From NCBI RefSeq assembly GCF_001618685.1, contig NZ_CP014342.1, positions 2,294,001 through 2,358,000 on the forward strand: 64,000 nt of DNA, read 5' to 3'. Each line of letters starts with the position of its first letter. Within the stretch, counting starts at the first letter, position 1. Under the pieces are notes generated by a model. It was given only the letters and a program-made list of their open reading frames with translations. It did not search any database and was not told the DNA's origin. The stretch comes from Geobacillus subterraneus. GTDB taxonomy: Bacteria; Bacillota; Bacilli; Bacillales; Anoxybacillaceae. The position numbers were made by a program, and so were the translations under genes. This document shows, piece after piece, positions 45,521-53,524 of this stretch.

Positions 45521-46270
45521 CTACTCAATATAAATCATTTTCCTCGTCATCCCCCCGTCGATGACGAAATTTGCTCCGGTAATAAAATCGTTTTCCTCAT
45601 CGCATAAATAAAGGCAGGCGCGGGCGATGTCATCCGGTTTGCCGACGCGGCCGGCCGGGTGCTGTCGGTGGTCAATCTCCCGCAATTTTCCGTAATCACC
45701 CGTTTCAATCCAGCCGGGGCTGATGCAGTTGACGCGAATGCGATCGGCGGAAAGCGACACGGCGAGCGCATGGGTGAGAGCGATGAGGCCGCCTTTAGAC
45801 GCCGCGTACGCCTCCGAGTTCGGTTCGGACATGAGCGCTCTTGTCGAGGCGATGTTAACGATCGCCCCGCCTTTACGGTTGCGGCGCATATGTTTCGCCG
45901 CCTCCCGTGAAGCCAAAAAGGCGCTGCGCAAATTCGTCGCCAACACATCGTCCCACTCGTCCACTGTCAGCTCGTACGGCGATTTCCAGCGCGAAACGCC
46001 GGCGTTGTTGATTAAATAGTCAATGCGTCCAAAACGGCTGGCGGCTTCCTCGACAAACCGCTTAATGTCGCCCGCGTTCCGTACATCTGCCGCCACAAAT
46101 ATGGCGGTTCGTCCGCCTGTTCGCAGCTGTTCAACGAGCGCTTCTCCATTTTTCGCATCAACGTCCACAATCACAACGTTCGCCCCTTGTTTGGCAAACA
46201 TCGCGGCAATCGCCTTGCCAATTCCGTTCGCCCCGCCGGTGACAACCGCCGTTTTCTGCTCCATGCCCAT
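45521..46270 (-). CDS. SDR-family oxidoreductase
   Basis: The 249-residue classical SDR has TGGANGIGKA near residue 12, NNAG, NIASTRAL (Ser) and YAASKGG (Tyr-Lys), and ends DGGMTRKMIYIE. Family members include glucose and 3-oxoacyl reductases, and the substrate is open. The ATG at 46270 was chosen for its position 11 nt after AAAGGGG. An ATG two codons later is possible. Confidence 0.85.
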   Translation of the reverse strand: MGMEQKTAVVTGGANGIGKAIAAMFAKQGANVVIVDVDAKNGEALVEQLRTGGRTAIFVAADVRNAGDIKRFVEEAASRFGRIDYLINNAGVSRWKSPYELTVDEWDDVLATNLRSAFLASREAAKHMRRNRKGGAIVNIASTRALMSEPNSEAYAASKGGLIALTHALAVSLSADRIRVNCISPGWIETGDYGKLREIDHRQHPAGRVGKPDDIARACLYLCDEENDFITGANFVIDGGMTRKMIYIE

Positions 46271-46505
46271 TTTGCCATTTCCCCTTTCTTGCCTCGTTAG
46301 CAAATCTTATATTCTTTCCTTTGTTTCGCACGAAAATTTCCTCCTTATTATACCACCAGCGGCAGCCGAAACATATAGCTGTCACATAAGGATGTTCGGA
46401 GGTTCTCGCCGCCGATGTGAAGTTTGCTGTGAAACAAGGCAATGAAAACACTTTTCCGTCGGTGGCAACCGGCCATCTTTCTGGCACGGAAAAGCGTTTC
46501 CCATC

Positions 46506-46540
46506 AAAAAAAAAGACCGCAGTCAGGCGGTCTTTTTTTG
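46506..46540. terminator. Bidirectional terminator after the Pro-rich gene
   Basis: AAAAGACCGC pairs with GCGGTCTTTT across a 6-nt loop, with A and T runs on both sides. Confidence 0.85.
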
Positions 46541-46544
46541 CGGC

Positions 46545-47219
46545 TTACCGGTATGGGCCGTACGGCATCGGAAAACCGGGCGCATACGGGACTGTTCCGC
46601 CGTAATATGGCGGCTGCGGTGCGGCATAGTAGCCGTACGGCGCGACCGGGGCGTACGGCATCGGTGCGGCCGACGGATAGTACATCGGCGCATACGGAGC
46701 GGGACCTGGTACTGCGCCGGGCAGAACGCCGGGAGTCCCGCTCGGCAGCGCGCCTGGAACAGCCTCAGGTGCCATGCCGGCGACGGTCGGTTCCGCCCCC
46801 ATATACGGAGCAGCCATGTCGTACGGGGCAGCGGCCCCGCCAAGCGGCGGTACATTTTCTTTCCCGCCCATCGGCCAGACGGAAGCCGGAGCCACATTAG
46901 GCACCGCTCCCAAATGAAGCGGCGGCGCTGGAGGCATCATGTCGGAGCTGTCAGGGCTGTCAAACCCATCCGGGCTATCATCAAGGTGAACTGGGCTGAC
47001 AAACGGTGCCGGCGGCGCGACTGGCGGACACCAATACCCGTGCGGTGCGACCGGTGGATAATAGGCCATCGGCATCACTCCTGTTGGTATCGCTCCAGTT
47101 GACATGGCTGCCGGCATTGGTGCCATCGGCGGCGCATTATTGTCGATCCGTTCCGTCCCATCGCCATGGCCGGAGGCGTTCAGAAACGGATCATTCGCAT
47201 ACGAATCCCATTGATTCAT
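46545..47219 (-). CDS. Pro/Ala/Tyr-rich protein, probable spore coat or outer-layer protein
   Basis: The 224-residue product is low in complexity and rich in Pro, Ala, Met, Gly and Tyr. Repeated short blocks of the kind YAP, PYG and APM (for example PVAPYGYYAAPQPPYYGG) fill the second half. It has one cysteine and no signal peptide. Composition is typical of structural spore coat proteins. A sporulation-type promoter upstream (47268-47294) supports that idea. The ATG at 47219 has AAAGGGAGAGG about 4 nt upstream. No specific coat family is recognised. Confidence 0.75.
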   Translation of the reverse strand: MNQWDSYANDPFLNASGHGDGTERIDNNAPPMAPMPAAMSTGAIPTGVMPMAYYPPVAPHGYWCPPVAPPAPFVSPVHLDDSPDGFDSPDSSDMMPPAPPLHLGAVPNVAPASVWPMGGKENVPPLGGAAAPYDMAAPYMGAEPTVAGMAPEAVPGALPSGTPGVLPGAVPGPAPYAPMYYPSAAPMPYAPVAPYGYYAAPQPPYYGGTVPYAPGFPMPYGPYR

Positions 47220-47267
47220 TGTCCTCTCCCTTTCTCGCTCATAATTGTCGGGGCGCGTACCCACCCA

Positions 47268-47294
47268 TATTGTATGTCGGAACAAGCAAAGGGT
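47268..47294 (-). promoter_or_regulatory. Candidate sigma-K (mother-cell) promoter
   Basis: On the minus strand CATACAATA (47276-47268) fits the sigma-K -10 pattern CATANNNTA, and AC (47294-47293) lies 16 bp upstream as expected for the short -35. It precedes the Pro-rich gene by about 50 bp. Confidence 0.55.
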
Positions 47295-47391
47295 GTTTGC
47301 CCGGCCAAAATATAGGTATTTATCCCGCCAGCTGATTGCGCTATGATGAATAGCGACAACGATACTTAGGTGAATGCTTGGGGGGAATGCG

Positions 47392-47586
47392 ATGGACGAA
47401 GCACTGGCAGCCAAACAAATCGCCGAATTGCGCACTGGTGTCATTGCCGAACTGTTAGTAAAAAAAGAGGACTTCCTCACGTTTCGGGCCGTGCTCGTCA
47501 AACAGCCCGATTTTAAACAGTTTCGCGGCATCGCCCAGCGCGGCGGCCACGTTCTCTACCATTACATGAATACCCCGCGCAGCTGA
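47392..47586 (+). CDS. Small protein of 64 residues, function unknown
   Basis: The product ([40 protein letters not shown]) is helical and charged, with no membrane segment. The ATG at 47392 follows a G-run at 6 nt. An upstream ATG at 47374 directly abuts AGGTGA and is less likely. It is divergent from the Pro-rich gene and followed by a strong terminator. Family not recognised. Confidence 0.65.
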   Translation: MDEALAAKQIAELRTGVIAELLVKKEDFLTFRAVLVKQPDFKQFRGIAQRGGHVLYHYMNTPRS

Positions 47587-47607
47587 CTTCTTTGTGTTCA
47601 TCGTTCA

Positions 47608-47647
47608 ACATCCGGCTTTCAGGGGAAGAAAGCCGGATGTTTCTTTT
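47608..47647 (+). terminator. Terminator after the 64-residue protein gene
   Basis: ACATCCGGCTTTC pairs perfectly with GAAAGCCGGATGT across a 7-nt loop, followed by TTCTTTT. Confidence 0.92.
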
Positions 47648-47779
47648 GGCGGAGAAATTTCCAATGTTTCTATGAAACTAGTCATATCAACGCTTCGCAC
47701 ACTTTTCCATCATTTAGATAATGAAGAACGACGCCATCCTTGTTACTCTAGTAGCGAGTTTGCGAGAGGAGGGATGTGG

Positions 47780-48364
47780 ATGAAACAAGGAAAGGCATGG
47801 GTGATGGCGATATTGTGTGGAATGTTTTTCTTTGCCGGCCACGCCGATGCTGCGACGGTCCATACAGTCAAACGCGGTGATACACTTTGGAAAATCGCAA
47901 AACAATACGGTGTGCCGCTGAAACAACTAAAGCAAAAAAATCGCAAAGGCGATTGGCTATGTCCTGGCGAAAAACTCATCATCCCGAATGCAGGCATTAC
48001 AGCGGCAGAAAAAGATTTGCTTGCCCGTCTCGTTCATGCCGAAGCGAAGGGAGAACCGTATGCCGGGAAAGTGGCTGTGGCGACGGTCGTGCTTAACCGC
48101 GTCGATCACCCTGATTTTCCAGATACCATCCGCGACGTCATTTATGAGCGCTCTGGCGGCCATTATGCCTTCACACCGGTGGCAAACGGAACGATCAACG
48201 AACCGGCTGACCGTGAGGCATATCGCGCCGTTGAAGAAGCACTTGCTTTTCGCGGTTTAGGAAACGGCTCGCTCTATTTCTATAATCCGAAAACGGCGAA
48301 AAGCAACTGGCTGCGCTCTCGCCCGGTGACCGTTGTCATCGGCAACCATGTGTTTGCTAAGTAA
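47780..48364 (+). CDS. ykvT: Secreted LysM and SleB-type cell-wall hydrolase YkvT
   Basis: The 194-residue protein has a signal peptide (about 1-24, [15 protein letters not shown]), a LysM domain ([18 protein letters not shown], about 29-72) and a SleB/CwlJ-type hydrolase domain (about 78-190, [21 protein letters not shown]). The domain, with a key glutamate in HAEA, cleaves spore cortex peptidoglycan as a muramidase or lytic enzyme in relatives. The ATG at 47780 has GGAGGG about 6 nt upstream. Its pairing with ykvS matches B. subtilis. Confidence 0.9.
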   Translation: MKQGKAWVMAILCGMFFFAGHADAATVHTVKRGDTLWKIAKQYGVPLKQLKQKNRKGDWLCPGEKLIIPNAGITAAEKDLLARLVHAEAKGEPYAGKVAVATVVLNRVDHPDFPDTIRDVIYERSGGHYAFTPVANGTINEPADREAYRAVEEALAFRGLGNGSLYFYNPKTAKSNWLRSRPVTVVIGNHVFAK

Positions 48365-48370
48365 ACGAAA

Positions 48371-48400
48371 ACAAAGGGCGGCTTCGCCCTTTGTTTTTTT
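48371..48400 (+). terminator. Terminator of ykvT
   Basis: ACAAAGGGCG pairs with CGCCCTTTGT across a 4-nt loop and is followed by seven T. Confidence 0.9.
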
Positions 48401-48573
48401 AAAAATATGAAATCTTAGGAAAGAAACCCCTTTACTTGTGCATAAAAATAAGGCAAACTAGTAAAAAAGCTGCCGAGCCCCGCCGAGACTGGCGCTGCTG
48501 GCAAGAGTGGGCGCGCGATCGGCCCGGTTGGCGGCTGATGAGATTTATCACTATTTGTTTAAAGGGGAATGAT

Positions 48574-48753
48574 ATGATGAAAAAAGCGAAAGTCGGGGAT
48601 ATTATTGAATTTAAAAACGGATTGCGCGGCATCGTGGAAAAAGTGAACGAAAACTCGGTCATCGTGGATTTGACATATATGGAAAACTACCGTGAACTTG
48701 ATTTGCAAGAACGAACGGTCGTCAATCATAAAAACTATAAAATCCTCGAATAG
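48574..48753 (+). CDS. ykvS: YkvS family protein (DUF2187)
   Basis: The 59-residue protein (KVGDIIEFKNGLRGIVEKV, VNHKNYKIL) matches the YkvS/DUF2187 family of small beta-barrel, KOW-like proteins in Bacilli. Function unknown. The ATG has AAAGGGG at 5 nt, followed by a second ATG. The gap 48401-48573 shows no clear promoter. Confidence 0.87.
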   Translation: MMKKAKVGDIIEFKNGLRGIVEKVNENSVIVDLTYMENYRELDLQERTVVNHKNYKILE

Positions 48754-48754
48754 A

Positions 48755-48785
48755 AAAAAGAGGCTGCCAACAGCCTCTTTTTTCT
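48755..48785. terminator. Bidirectional terminator between ykvS and the NAD(P)-binding protein gene
   Basis: AAAAAAGAGGCTG pairs with CAGCCTCTTTTTT across a 5-nt loop, with A and T runs on both sides. Confidence 0.9.
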
Positions 48786-49444
48786 TATGAAATGCGGGCT
48801 AATTCATCGCATTCATATATATGGACGCCGTTGGCCGCCGATGCCGCGCGGTAAAACATGGCCAAGGCCAGCTGGCTGGCGTCGACCGGCTTATATTTTT
48901 TCCACTTGCCGACAAACAAAAACGGCAGCCGGCATAACAGCCATCCGGCGAGCGCCTCGCCGAGGCGGAATTCCCGGCGCTTGCCGACAAGCAGCGACGG
49001 GCGAAAAATATGGAGCGATGGAATGGACAGCCGTTGCAGCGCTTCTTCCGTTTCCCCTTTGACGCGTTGGTAAAAAAACGGCGAGCACGGATTGGCGCCA
49101 ATCGAGGAGACGGTCAGAAAGCTTTTCGCCCGGCACTTTTCCGCCAGCGCCGCGGCGCGCAACGTATATTCATAGTCGACCTGAATGAACTGCTGCTTTG
49201 TTTTCGCCTTTTTCCGCGTCGTTCCGAGACAGCAAAAGACGTCATCGACGTAAAAATACCGCTCATACGACTCAAGCCGGGCAAAATCGGCGACGACTTG
49301 CTGCAGCTTTTCATGTTCCAACGGCAGCGGGGTGCGGACGAAAATAGTCACTTGCCGGTATAAATCCGACTGCAGCAGCAAAGCCAGTAGTTCACCGCCC
49401 ACCAAGCCGCTCGCTCCAAGCAAAAGCGCTGTTCTTCGCTCCAA
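48785..49444 (-). CDS. NAD(P)-binding protein, atypical SDR (TIP30/HTATIP2-like)
   Basis: The 219-residue protein has a Rossmann start (ALLLGASGLVGGELLALLL), CCLGTTRKKAKTK, an SSIGAN block and YQRVKGETEEALQ with the YxxxK pattern, followed by FRPSLLVGKR. It resembles TIP30-like NAD(P)H-binding oxidoreductases of unknown substrate. I place the start at the TTG at 49444, which has GGAGG 8 nt upstream. An upstream ATG at 49480 lies only a few bases past a TATAAT and has no ribosome site. Confidence 0.82.
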   Translation of the reverse strand: MERRTALLLGASGLVGGELLALLLQSDLYRQVTIFVRTPLPLEHEKLQQVVADFARLESYERYFYVDDVFCCLGTTRKKAKTKQQFIQVDYEYTLRAAALAEKCRAKSFLTVSSIGANPCSPFFYQRVKGETEEALQRLSIPSLHIFRPSLLVGKRREFRLGEALAGWLLCRLPFLFVGKWKKYKPVDASQLALAMFYRAASAANGVHIYECDELARIS

Positions 49445-49524
49445 CGCCAAAACCTCCAAGGCAAAACATTCATTGTTCATTATATATGAGGTTTGGCGAA
49501 AAAACTACCCTTTTTTTGCCGGCT

Positions 49525-50326
49525 TTAGCGGTTGTCGATTTTTTCCGGGTATAGGTCATGGTTGAGCAGCCGATATTCAGCCATTTGTTCATATTTTGTC
49601 CCGGGGCGTCCCCAGTTGCAATACGGGTCGATGGAAATGCCGCCGCGCGGGGTGAATTTGCCCCATACTTCGATGTAGCGCGGCTCCATCGCGTTGATTA
49701 AGTCGTTCATAATGATGTTGACGCAGTCTTCGTGAAAGTCGCCGTGGTTGCGGAAGCTGAACAAATACAGCTTGAGCGACTTGCTTTCGACGCATTTTTT
49801 GTCCGGGATGTAGCTGATGTAAATGGTCGCGAAGTCCGGTTGTCCGGTTTTTGGCAACTGTTTGCCGACGCAAACAGGTGGACTATCTCTTATTCTTATT
49901 CAGCTGCGATACTGAATAAGAACCCTTGCGCTTCCACCGCGGCAACAATGTGCAACGGTGTACTCTACTCTCTTCCTTCAGAGCTACTCTTACTCGCTTC
50001 ACTCTGAAGTGATTTCGATAGTCTCTGCACCTTCCTCAAACGGAGCAACCGCTTGCCGTCTGAGGCTTGGCTCAGGGTCGGAAAAGTAGAGGGCCCTTTC
50101 TTCCCCTGAATTCACAAGGTTTAGCCGACAGCGTCACCGCTGAAGTGTGCCCTTATTGACACAGCGTCGTAAACTCCGGACAATTGAACTTCACGAAATA
50201 ATCCCGGTCAGGATGTTTGTTGTCAAACACTTCAAGAAGATTCGGATTGTACGTGAACGAATACGTCGTCCCTTGATTGCCAAGCAGTGTCAAGTCTTTC
50301 AATTCTTCCTCTTTTCTTCCAGACAT
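49525..50326 (-). CDS. queF: NADPH-dependent 7-cyano-7-deazaguanine reductase, interrupted by a group I intron
   Basis: QueF reduces preQ0 to preQ1 in queuosine synthesis. The coding parts are 50326-50159 (56 codons) and 49854-49525 (109 codons plus stop). Together they make a 165-residue protein, the length of B. subtilis QueF. Exon 1 ends with NCPEFTTLC, where C56 is the catalytic cysteine, and exon 2 continues [15 protein letters not shown] with the conserved aspartate. Between them lies a 304-nt intron in phase 0. Without splicing the frame stops two codons into the intron. The ATG at 50326 has AAGGAGGAAGG upstream. It ends the queCDEF operon under the preQ1 riboswitch. Confidence 0.93.
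49855..50158 (-). ncRNA. Group I intron in queF
   Basis: The 304-nt insert has the marks of a group I ribozyme. P1: exon TGTGT (50163-50159) pairs with GCACA (50150-50146), giving a U-G pair at the 5' splice site, loop of 8 nt. Conserved blocks follow: GGCTAAACC (50126-50118), GAGCCAAGCC (50073-50064), GAGACTATC (50025-50017) and GATAGTCC (49887-49880). They match in order the Azoarcus-type core (P4, P6, P7, P7'). A perfect P9 hairpin CTGTTTGC/GCAAACAG (49877-49858) precedes the last base, a G at 49855. GG at 50152-50151 can pair with CC of exon 2 as a short P10. No homing endonuclease is encoded. Confidence 0.93.
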
Positions 50327-50373
50327 TCTTCCTTCCTCCTTCGCTGTCATTTTGCGCTCGAACCGCTTTCGCT

Positions 50374-51108
50374 TTACACGCCGCGCTTGTTTCCCCAAAG
50401 GAGCGTGTGCAGCTGCGGCAGGATGTGGACGTCGGCCAGCTCCTCCGACTCGGCGGCTTGCTCCACGAGCCATTCCAACCGGCCGAGAAGCTTTGCGCGA
50501 AGCGCCTCTACATCCAAATCCCCTACATCGGCGTTGCCGGTCTGCAAATAAAACGGAACGCCCGGGTAACGGCGGTGCGCTTCTTTTGCGTACGCCAAAT
50601 CAACCTCATCAAAGACGACGACTTTCAAACTGACGCGCCGCGTCCGGTTTTGATCTTTCTGCAACCGCCCGATGATGGCATCGAGCGCCGCCCAGTCGGT
50701 GTCCATCCCCGAACTTGGCGGTTTCGGGGAAATGGTGACATCATCAACATCAAGAAGCCAGTCTTGCCAGCGGCTTCCTTGCGTTTCGACCGCCACCCGC
50801 ACCCCTTTTTCATGAAGAAGCGCAACGAGCTCACCGAGTGCGGCGATCAGCAGCGGGTTGCCGCCGGAGATCGTCACATGGCGGAAGCGGAGCCCGCCAA
50901 TGGCTTCAAGCCGCCGCCAAATGTCGTCGGCCGTCAGCTGCTCGATCTCCTCTTTCGCCGACCCGTCCCACGTAAACGCCGAATCGCACCAGCGGCAGCG
51001 GTAATCGCAGCCGGCGGTGCGCACGAACATCGTCTTTTGGCCGATCACCATTCCTTCCCCTTGAATGGTCGGACCGAAAATCTCCAATACCGGAATCGTG
51101 CGCGCCAT
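50374..51108 (-). CDS. queE: 7-carboxy-7-deazaguanine synthase (radical SAM)
   Basis: QueE converts carboxytetrahydropterin to CDG with S-adenosylmethionine and an iron-sulfur cluster. The 244-residue protein has the cluster motif CDYRCRWCD (CX3CX2C) near residue 34 and TISGGNPLL. The ATG at 51108 shares one base with the queD stop (TGATG). A GTG one codon earlier is an alternative. It is third in the operon and lies 47 nt before queF. Confidence 0.95.
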   Translation of the reverse strand: MARTIPVLEIFGPTIQGEGMVIGQKTMFVRTAGCDYRCRWCDSAFTWDGSAKEEIEQLTADDIWRRLEAIGGLRFRHVTISGGNPLLIAALGELVALLHEKGVRVAVETQGSRWQDWLLDVDDVTISPKPPSSGMDTDWAALDAIIGRLQKDQNRTRRVSLKVVVFDEVDLAYAKEAHRRYPGVPFYLQTGNADVGDLDVEALRAKLLGRLEWLVEQAAESEELADVHILPQLHTLLWGNKRGV

Positions 51109-51545
51109 CACCGCTCCCCCGCTTTCGGCCGGTAGACGACGTAGCTTGTTGGCGATTCACGAACAAACACTTGCAAACATTTCGGCTTGTGCGGCAGCGC
51201 ATCCAAATAGCCCTGAACGATCTCATAAATCGTGCGCGCCACCACTTCCGTCGTCGGAAACCGGTTCGGGTCATAGCGGTCAAACCAATCGGTGTGATCA
51301 TTAAGCAGCGTGTGGTCTAATTTTCCGTGGACAAGCTTCTTTAACGTTTGGAAGTTGACTAAAAAGCCGCTTTCATCCAACTCATCGCCAGCGACGGTCA
51401 CATTGACGATGTACGTATGGCCGTGCACGTTGGCGCAGCGGCCGGCCGCTTCATGAGGGATAAAATGGGCAGCGGCGATCTGCATATCTTTGTTGAGTTC
51501 GTAGCGATAATGATGGGCTACTTGCGGATAAAGCTGATGCATCAT
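51108..51545 (-). CDS. queD: 6-carboxy-5,6,7,8-tetrahydropterin synthase
   Basis: QueD turns dihydroneopterin triphosphate into carboxytetrahydropterin. The 145-residue protein has the zinc-binding histidines (AAHF, and VHGHTY) and the catalytic cysteine in GRCANVHGH. The start overlaps the queC stop by 4 nt (ATGA). GGAGG lies 10 nt upstream. Confidence 0.95.
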   Translation of the reverse strand: MMHQLYPQVAHHYRYELNKDMQIAAAHFIPHEAAGRCANVHGHTYIVNVTVAGDELDESGFLVNFQTLKKLVHGKLDHTLLNDHTDWFDRYDPNRFPTTEVVARTIYEIVQGYLDALPHKPKCLQVFVRESPTSYVVYRPKAGER

Positions 51546-52213
51546 CGCGCTTCCACCTCCGCTTTCCCTCGCAAATATTCATCCAACCCGCGCTTGCGCA
51601 ACACGCACGCCGGGCACTCGCCGCAACCGTCAGCGATCACGCCGTTATAGCACGTCAGCGTCTTCGTGCGAACGAATTCAAGCGCCCCAAGCTCATCGGC
51701 CAATTTCCACGTTTCCGCTTTCGTCAGCCACATGAGCGGCGTATGAATGACAAACGGATAATCCATCGCCAAATTCAGCGTCACATTCAGCGATTTGATA
51801 AAGATGTCGCGGCAATCCGGGTAGCCGCTAAAATCCGTTTCACACACTCCGGTGACAAGATGGCGCGCCCCCCGCTGCTTGGCAAGCACCGCAGCGAACG
51901 ATAAAAACAATAAATTGCGCCCATCCACAAACGTTGTCGGCAACTCGCCTTCCTTTTGTTCAATGGCGATCTCGCCGCGCGTTAAGGCGTTCGGCGCCAA
52001 TTGTCCAAGAAGCGACATATCAAGCACCGTATGGCGGACACCGAGCTCGTCGGCGATCGATGCGGCGACGTCGATTTCCCGCCGATGACGCTGGCCATAA
52101 TCAAACGTCACCGCCTCTACTTCCGCAAACTGCTTTTTTGCCCAAAATAAACACGTTGTGCTGTCTTGGCCGCCGCTAAAGACGACGACCGCCTTTTCTT
52201 CCTTCATCTTCAT
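51542..52213 (-). CDS. queC: 7-cyano-7-deazaguanine (preQ0) synthase
   Basis: QueC uses ATP and ammonia to convert CDG to preQ0. The 223-residue protein has the PP-loop SGGQDSTT near residue 13, TFDYGQRH, and a C-terminal zinc site [14 protein letters not shown]. The ATG at 52213 has AAGGAGG 9 nt upstream. Earlier in-frame TTG and GTG codons are too close to that site. It is the first gene of the operon behind the preQ1 riboswitch. Confidence 0.95.
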   Translation of the reverse strand: MKMKEEKAVVVFSGGQDSTTCLFWAKKQFAEVEAVTFDYGQRHRREIDVAASIADELGVRHTVLDMSLLGQLAPNALTRGEIAIEQKEGELPTTFVDGRNLLFLSFAAVLAKQRGARHLVTGVCETDFSGYPDCRDIFIKSLNVTLNLAMDYPFVIHTPLMWLTKAETWKLADELGALEFVRTKTLTCYNGVIADGCGECPACVLRKRGLDEYLRGKAEVEAR

Positions 52214-52260
52214 CACAATCAACCTCCTTCTGAATCGGCAGAAGAAGAGGTTTCCGAAAC

Positions 52261-52289
52261 AAAAAAGGCCATACCCCTAGGATACAGCC
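52261..52289 (-). terminator. Expression-platform terminator of the preQ1 riboswitch
   Basis: On the minus strand GGCTGTATCC pairs with GGGTATGGCC (with wobble pairs) and is followed by TTTTTT. CCTAG in the stem can pair instead with CTAGG at the 3' end of the aptamer, giving an antiterminator. Confidence 0.8.
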
Positions 52290-52291
52290 GT

Positions 52292-52328
52292 CCCTAGTTT
52301 TTTATAGAGGGTTTTGCTAGAAACCTCT
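52292..52328 (-). promoter_or_regulatory. PreQ1-I riboswitch aptamer upstream of queCDEF
   Basis: The minus strand reads AGAGGTTTCTAGC, then CCCTCTATAAAAAACTAGGG. This fits the preQ1-I class: 5-bp P1 (AGAGG with CCTCT), a small loop and an A-rich tail that forms the pseudoknot. The known outcome for such leaders is that preQ1 binding stops expression, giving feedback on the pathway. Confidence 0.92.
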
Positions 52329-52385
52329 CCCGTACAAGCGTACGGAATTGTGATTCTTCTGTTTTCTTTATTTACTATACCATAC

Positions 52386-53498
52386 TTATGGCTTTTGTTG
52401 TAGCGCCTTTTTCACTTTTTCCGCCGTCCATACGTATAGATACAAAAGCGGAACATACACCGCGACAAGATAAAACCCTGCCTTCGCTGTCCATTGCGTC
52501 AACTGCTCAATGTCTGTCTTCTCTTGGAAAAACAGCGTCCCGACAAACAAGCAAGCGAGCAACACTGGAAGCGAACGGCGCTGCTGAACGGCAAACAGCT
52601 GTTTGATCACGCGCGTCGCTGCCCAAACGGAGACAGCGATGATCGGAAACACGACAAGCACATAAATCGAAATGACGATATATTCCATCCGCTCGATAAA
52701 CGGCACTTCCGGAATTTTGGCCAGCGTCAACGTCGGCCATGTCACATGCTCGATCTGCTCTTTGTTGTAAAAAATGATGGAGATAAACATGACGGTCAAA
52801 TAAATGAACGTCGTCAGCGCGTTGGCCGCATGCGCCCACTTTTGCGAGGACGGAGCCTGTTTTAAAAACGGGTAATACATCAGCAGCATTTCAAACCCTA
52901 AATATTGCAGCACCATCTCTTTCGATGCTTTTGCCAATTGCCCAAACGAATGGTCGAACACCGGCAATAAGTTCCGGTATTGAGCATGCTCAAGCGGAAA
53001 GAAAACCATCGGAAAAATCGTCAACAGCGGAATCACCACCCCCCAAACGCATAAGCCGACAACGACGCGAAACCCGCCGGAGACGGCGTAATACGTCATC
53101 AGCAAAAACATAAGGCTGAACTGCCACGCCCCCATCAACGGGAACACCCATACTTTAATGATTTCAATGTATGATTGAAGCACCATAAACGCCGCCAACG
53201 CGTAGTAAAAAAGAAGTCCAAGGCTCAGCACCCCGCCGATCCACCGCCCGAAGTACTGTTCATGAAGCGACACGAGGTCTCCGCCTGATGGCAAATGCGA
53301 CAGCAGCCGATACATGAGCCAAATCAACACGTGCGCCGACAGCCCGGCCATTAAGACTGCCATCCAGGCATCCTGCCCCGCCTCTTTCATCAGTGGACGC
53401 TGAAAATTGAGTGCCCCGACCCCAACTTGCGTAGCATGAATGACAAAAAACACAAGAAACGGGGAGATGAGAAACCGTTCCTGAATGGCCTGCTTCAT
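52386..53498 (-). CDS. Spore germination permease, GerB family
   Basis: The 370-residue protein is an APC-type membrane protein with about ten helices, typical of GerAB-like germinant-binding subunits. It acts in the spore inner membrane. It is the third gene of the A-C-B receptor operon, 26 nt behind gerC. The order matches B. subtilis gerK (A-C-B). The germinant cannot be predicted. Confidence 0.9.
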   Translation of the reverse strand: MKQAIQERFLISPFLVFFVIHATQVGVGALNFQRPLMKEAGQDAWMAVLMAGLSAHVLIWLMYRLLSHLPSGGDLVSLHEQYFGRWIGGVLSLGLLFYYALAAFMVLQSYIEIIKVWVFPLMGAWQFSLMFLLMTYYAVSGGFRVVVGLCVWGVVIPLLTIFPMVFFPLEHAQYRNLLPVFDHSFGQLAKASKEMVLQYLGFEMLLMYYPFLKQAPSSQKWAHAANALTTFIYLTVMFISIIFYNKEQIEHVTWPTLTLAKIPEVPFIERMEYIVISIYVLVVFPIIAVSVWAATRVIKQLFAVQQRRSLPVLLACLFVGTLFFQEKTDIEQLTQWTAKAGFYLVAVYVPLLYLYVWTAEKVKKALQQKP

Positions 53499-53524
53499 CC
53501 TAATCCCTCCTCATGTTCCCCGTC

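Noticed and set aside
49525-49857. Exon 2 of queF as an independent gene starting at the TTG at 49857
   Set aside because: The product would lack the catalytic cysteine and NADPH-site residues of exon 1, and the TTG has no ribosome site. The two exons fit a precise intron instead.
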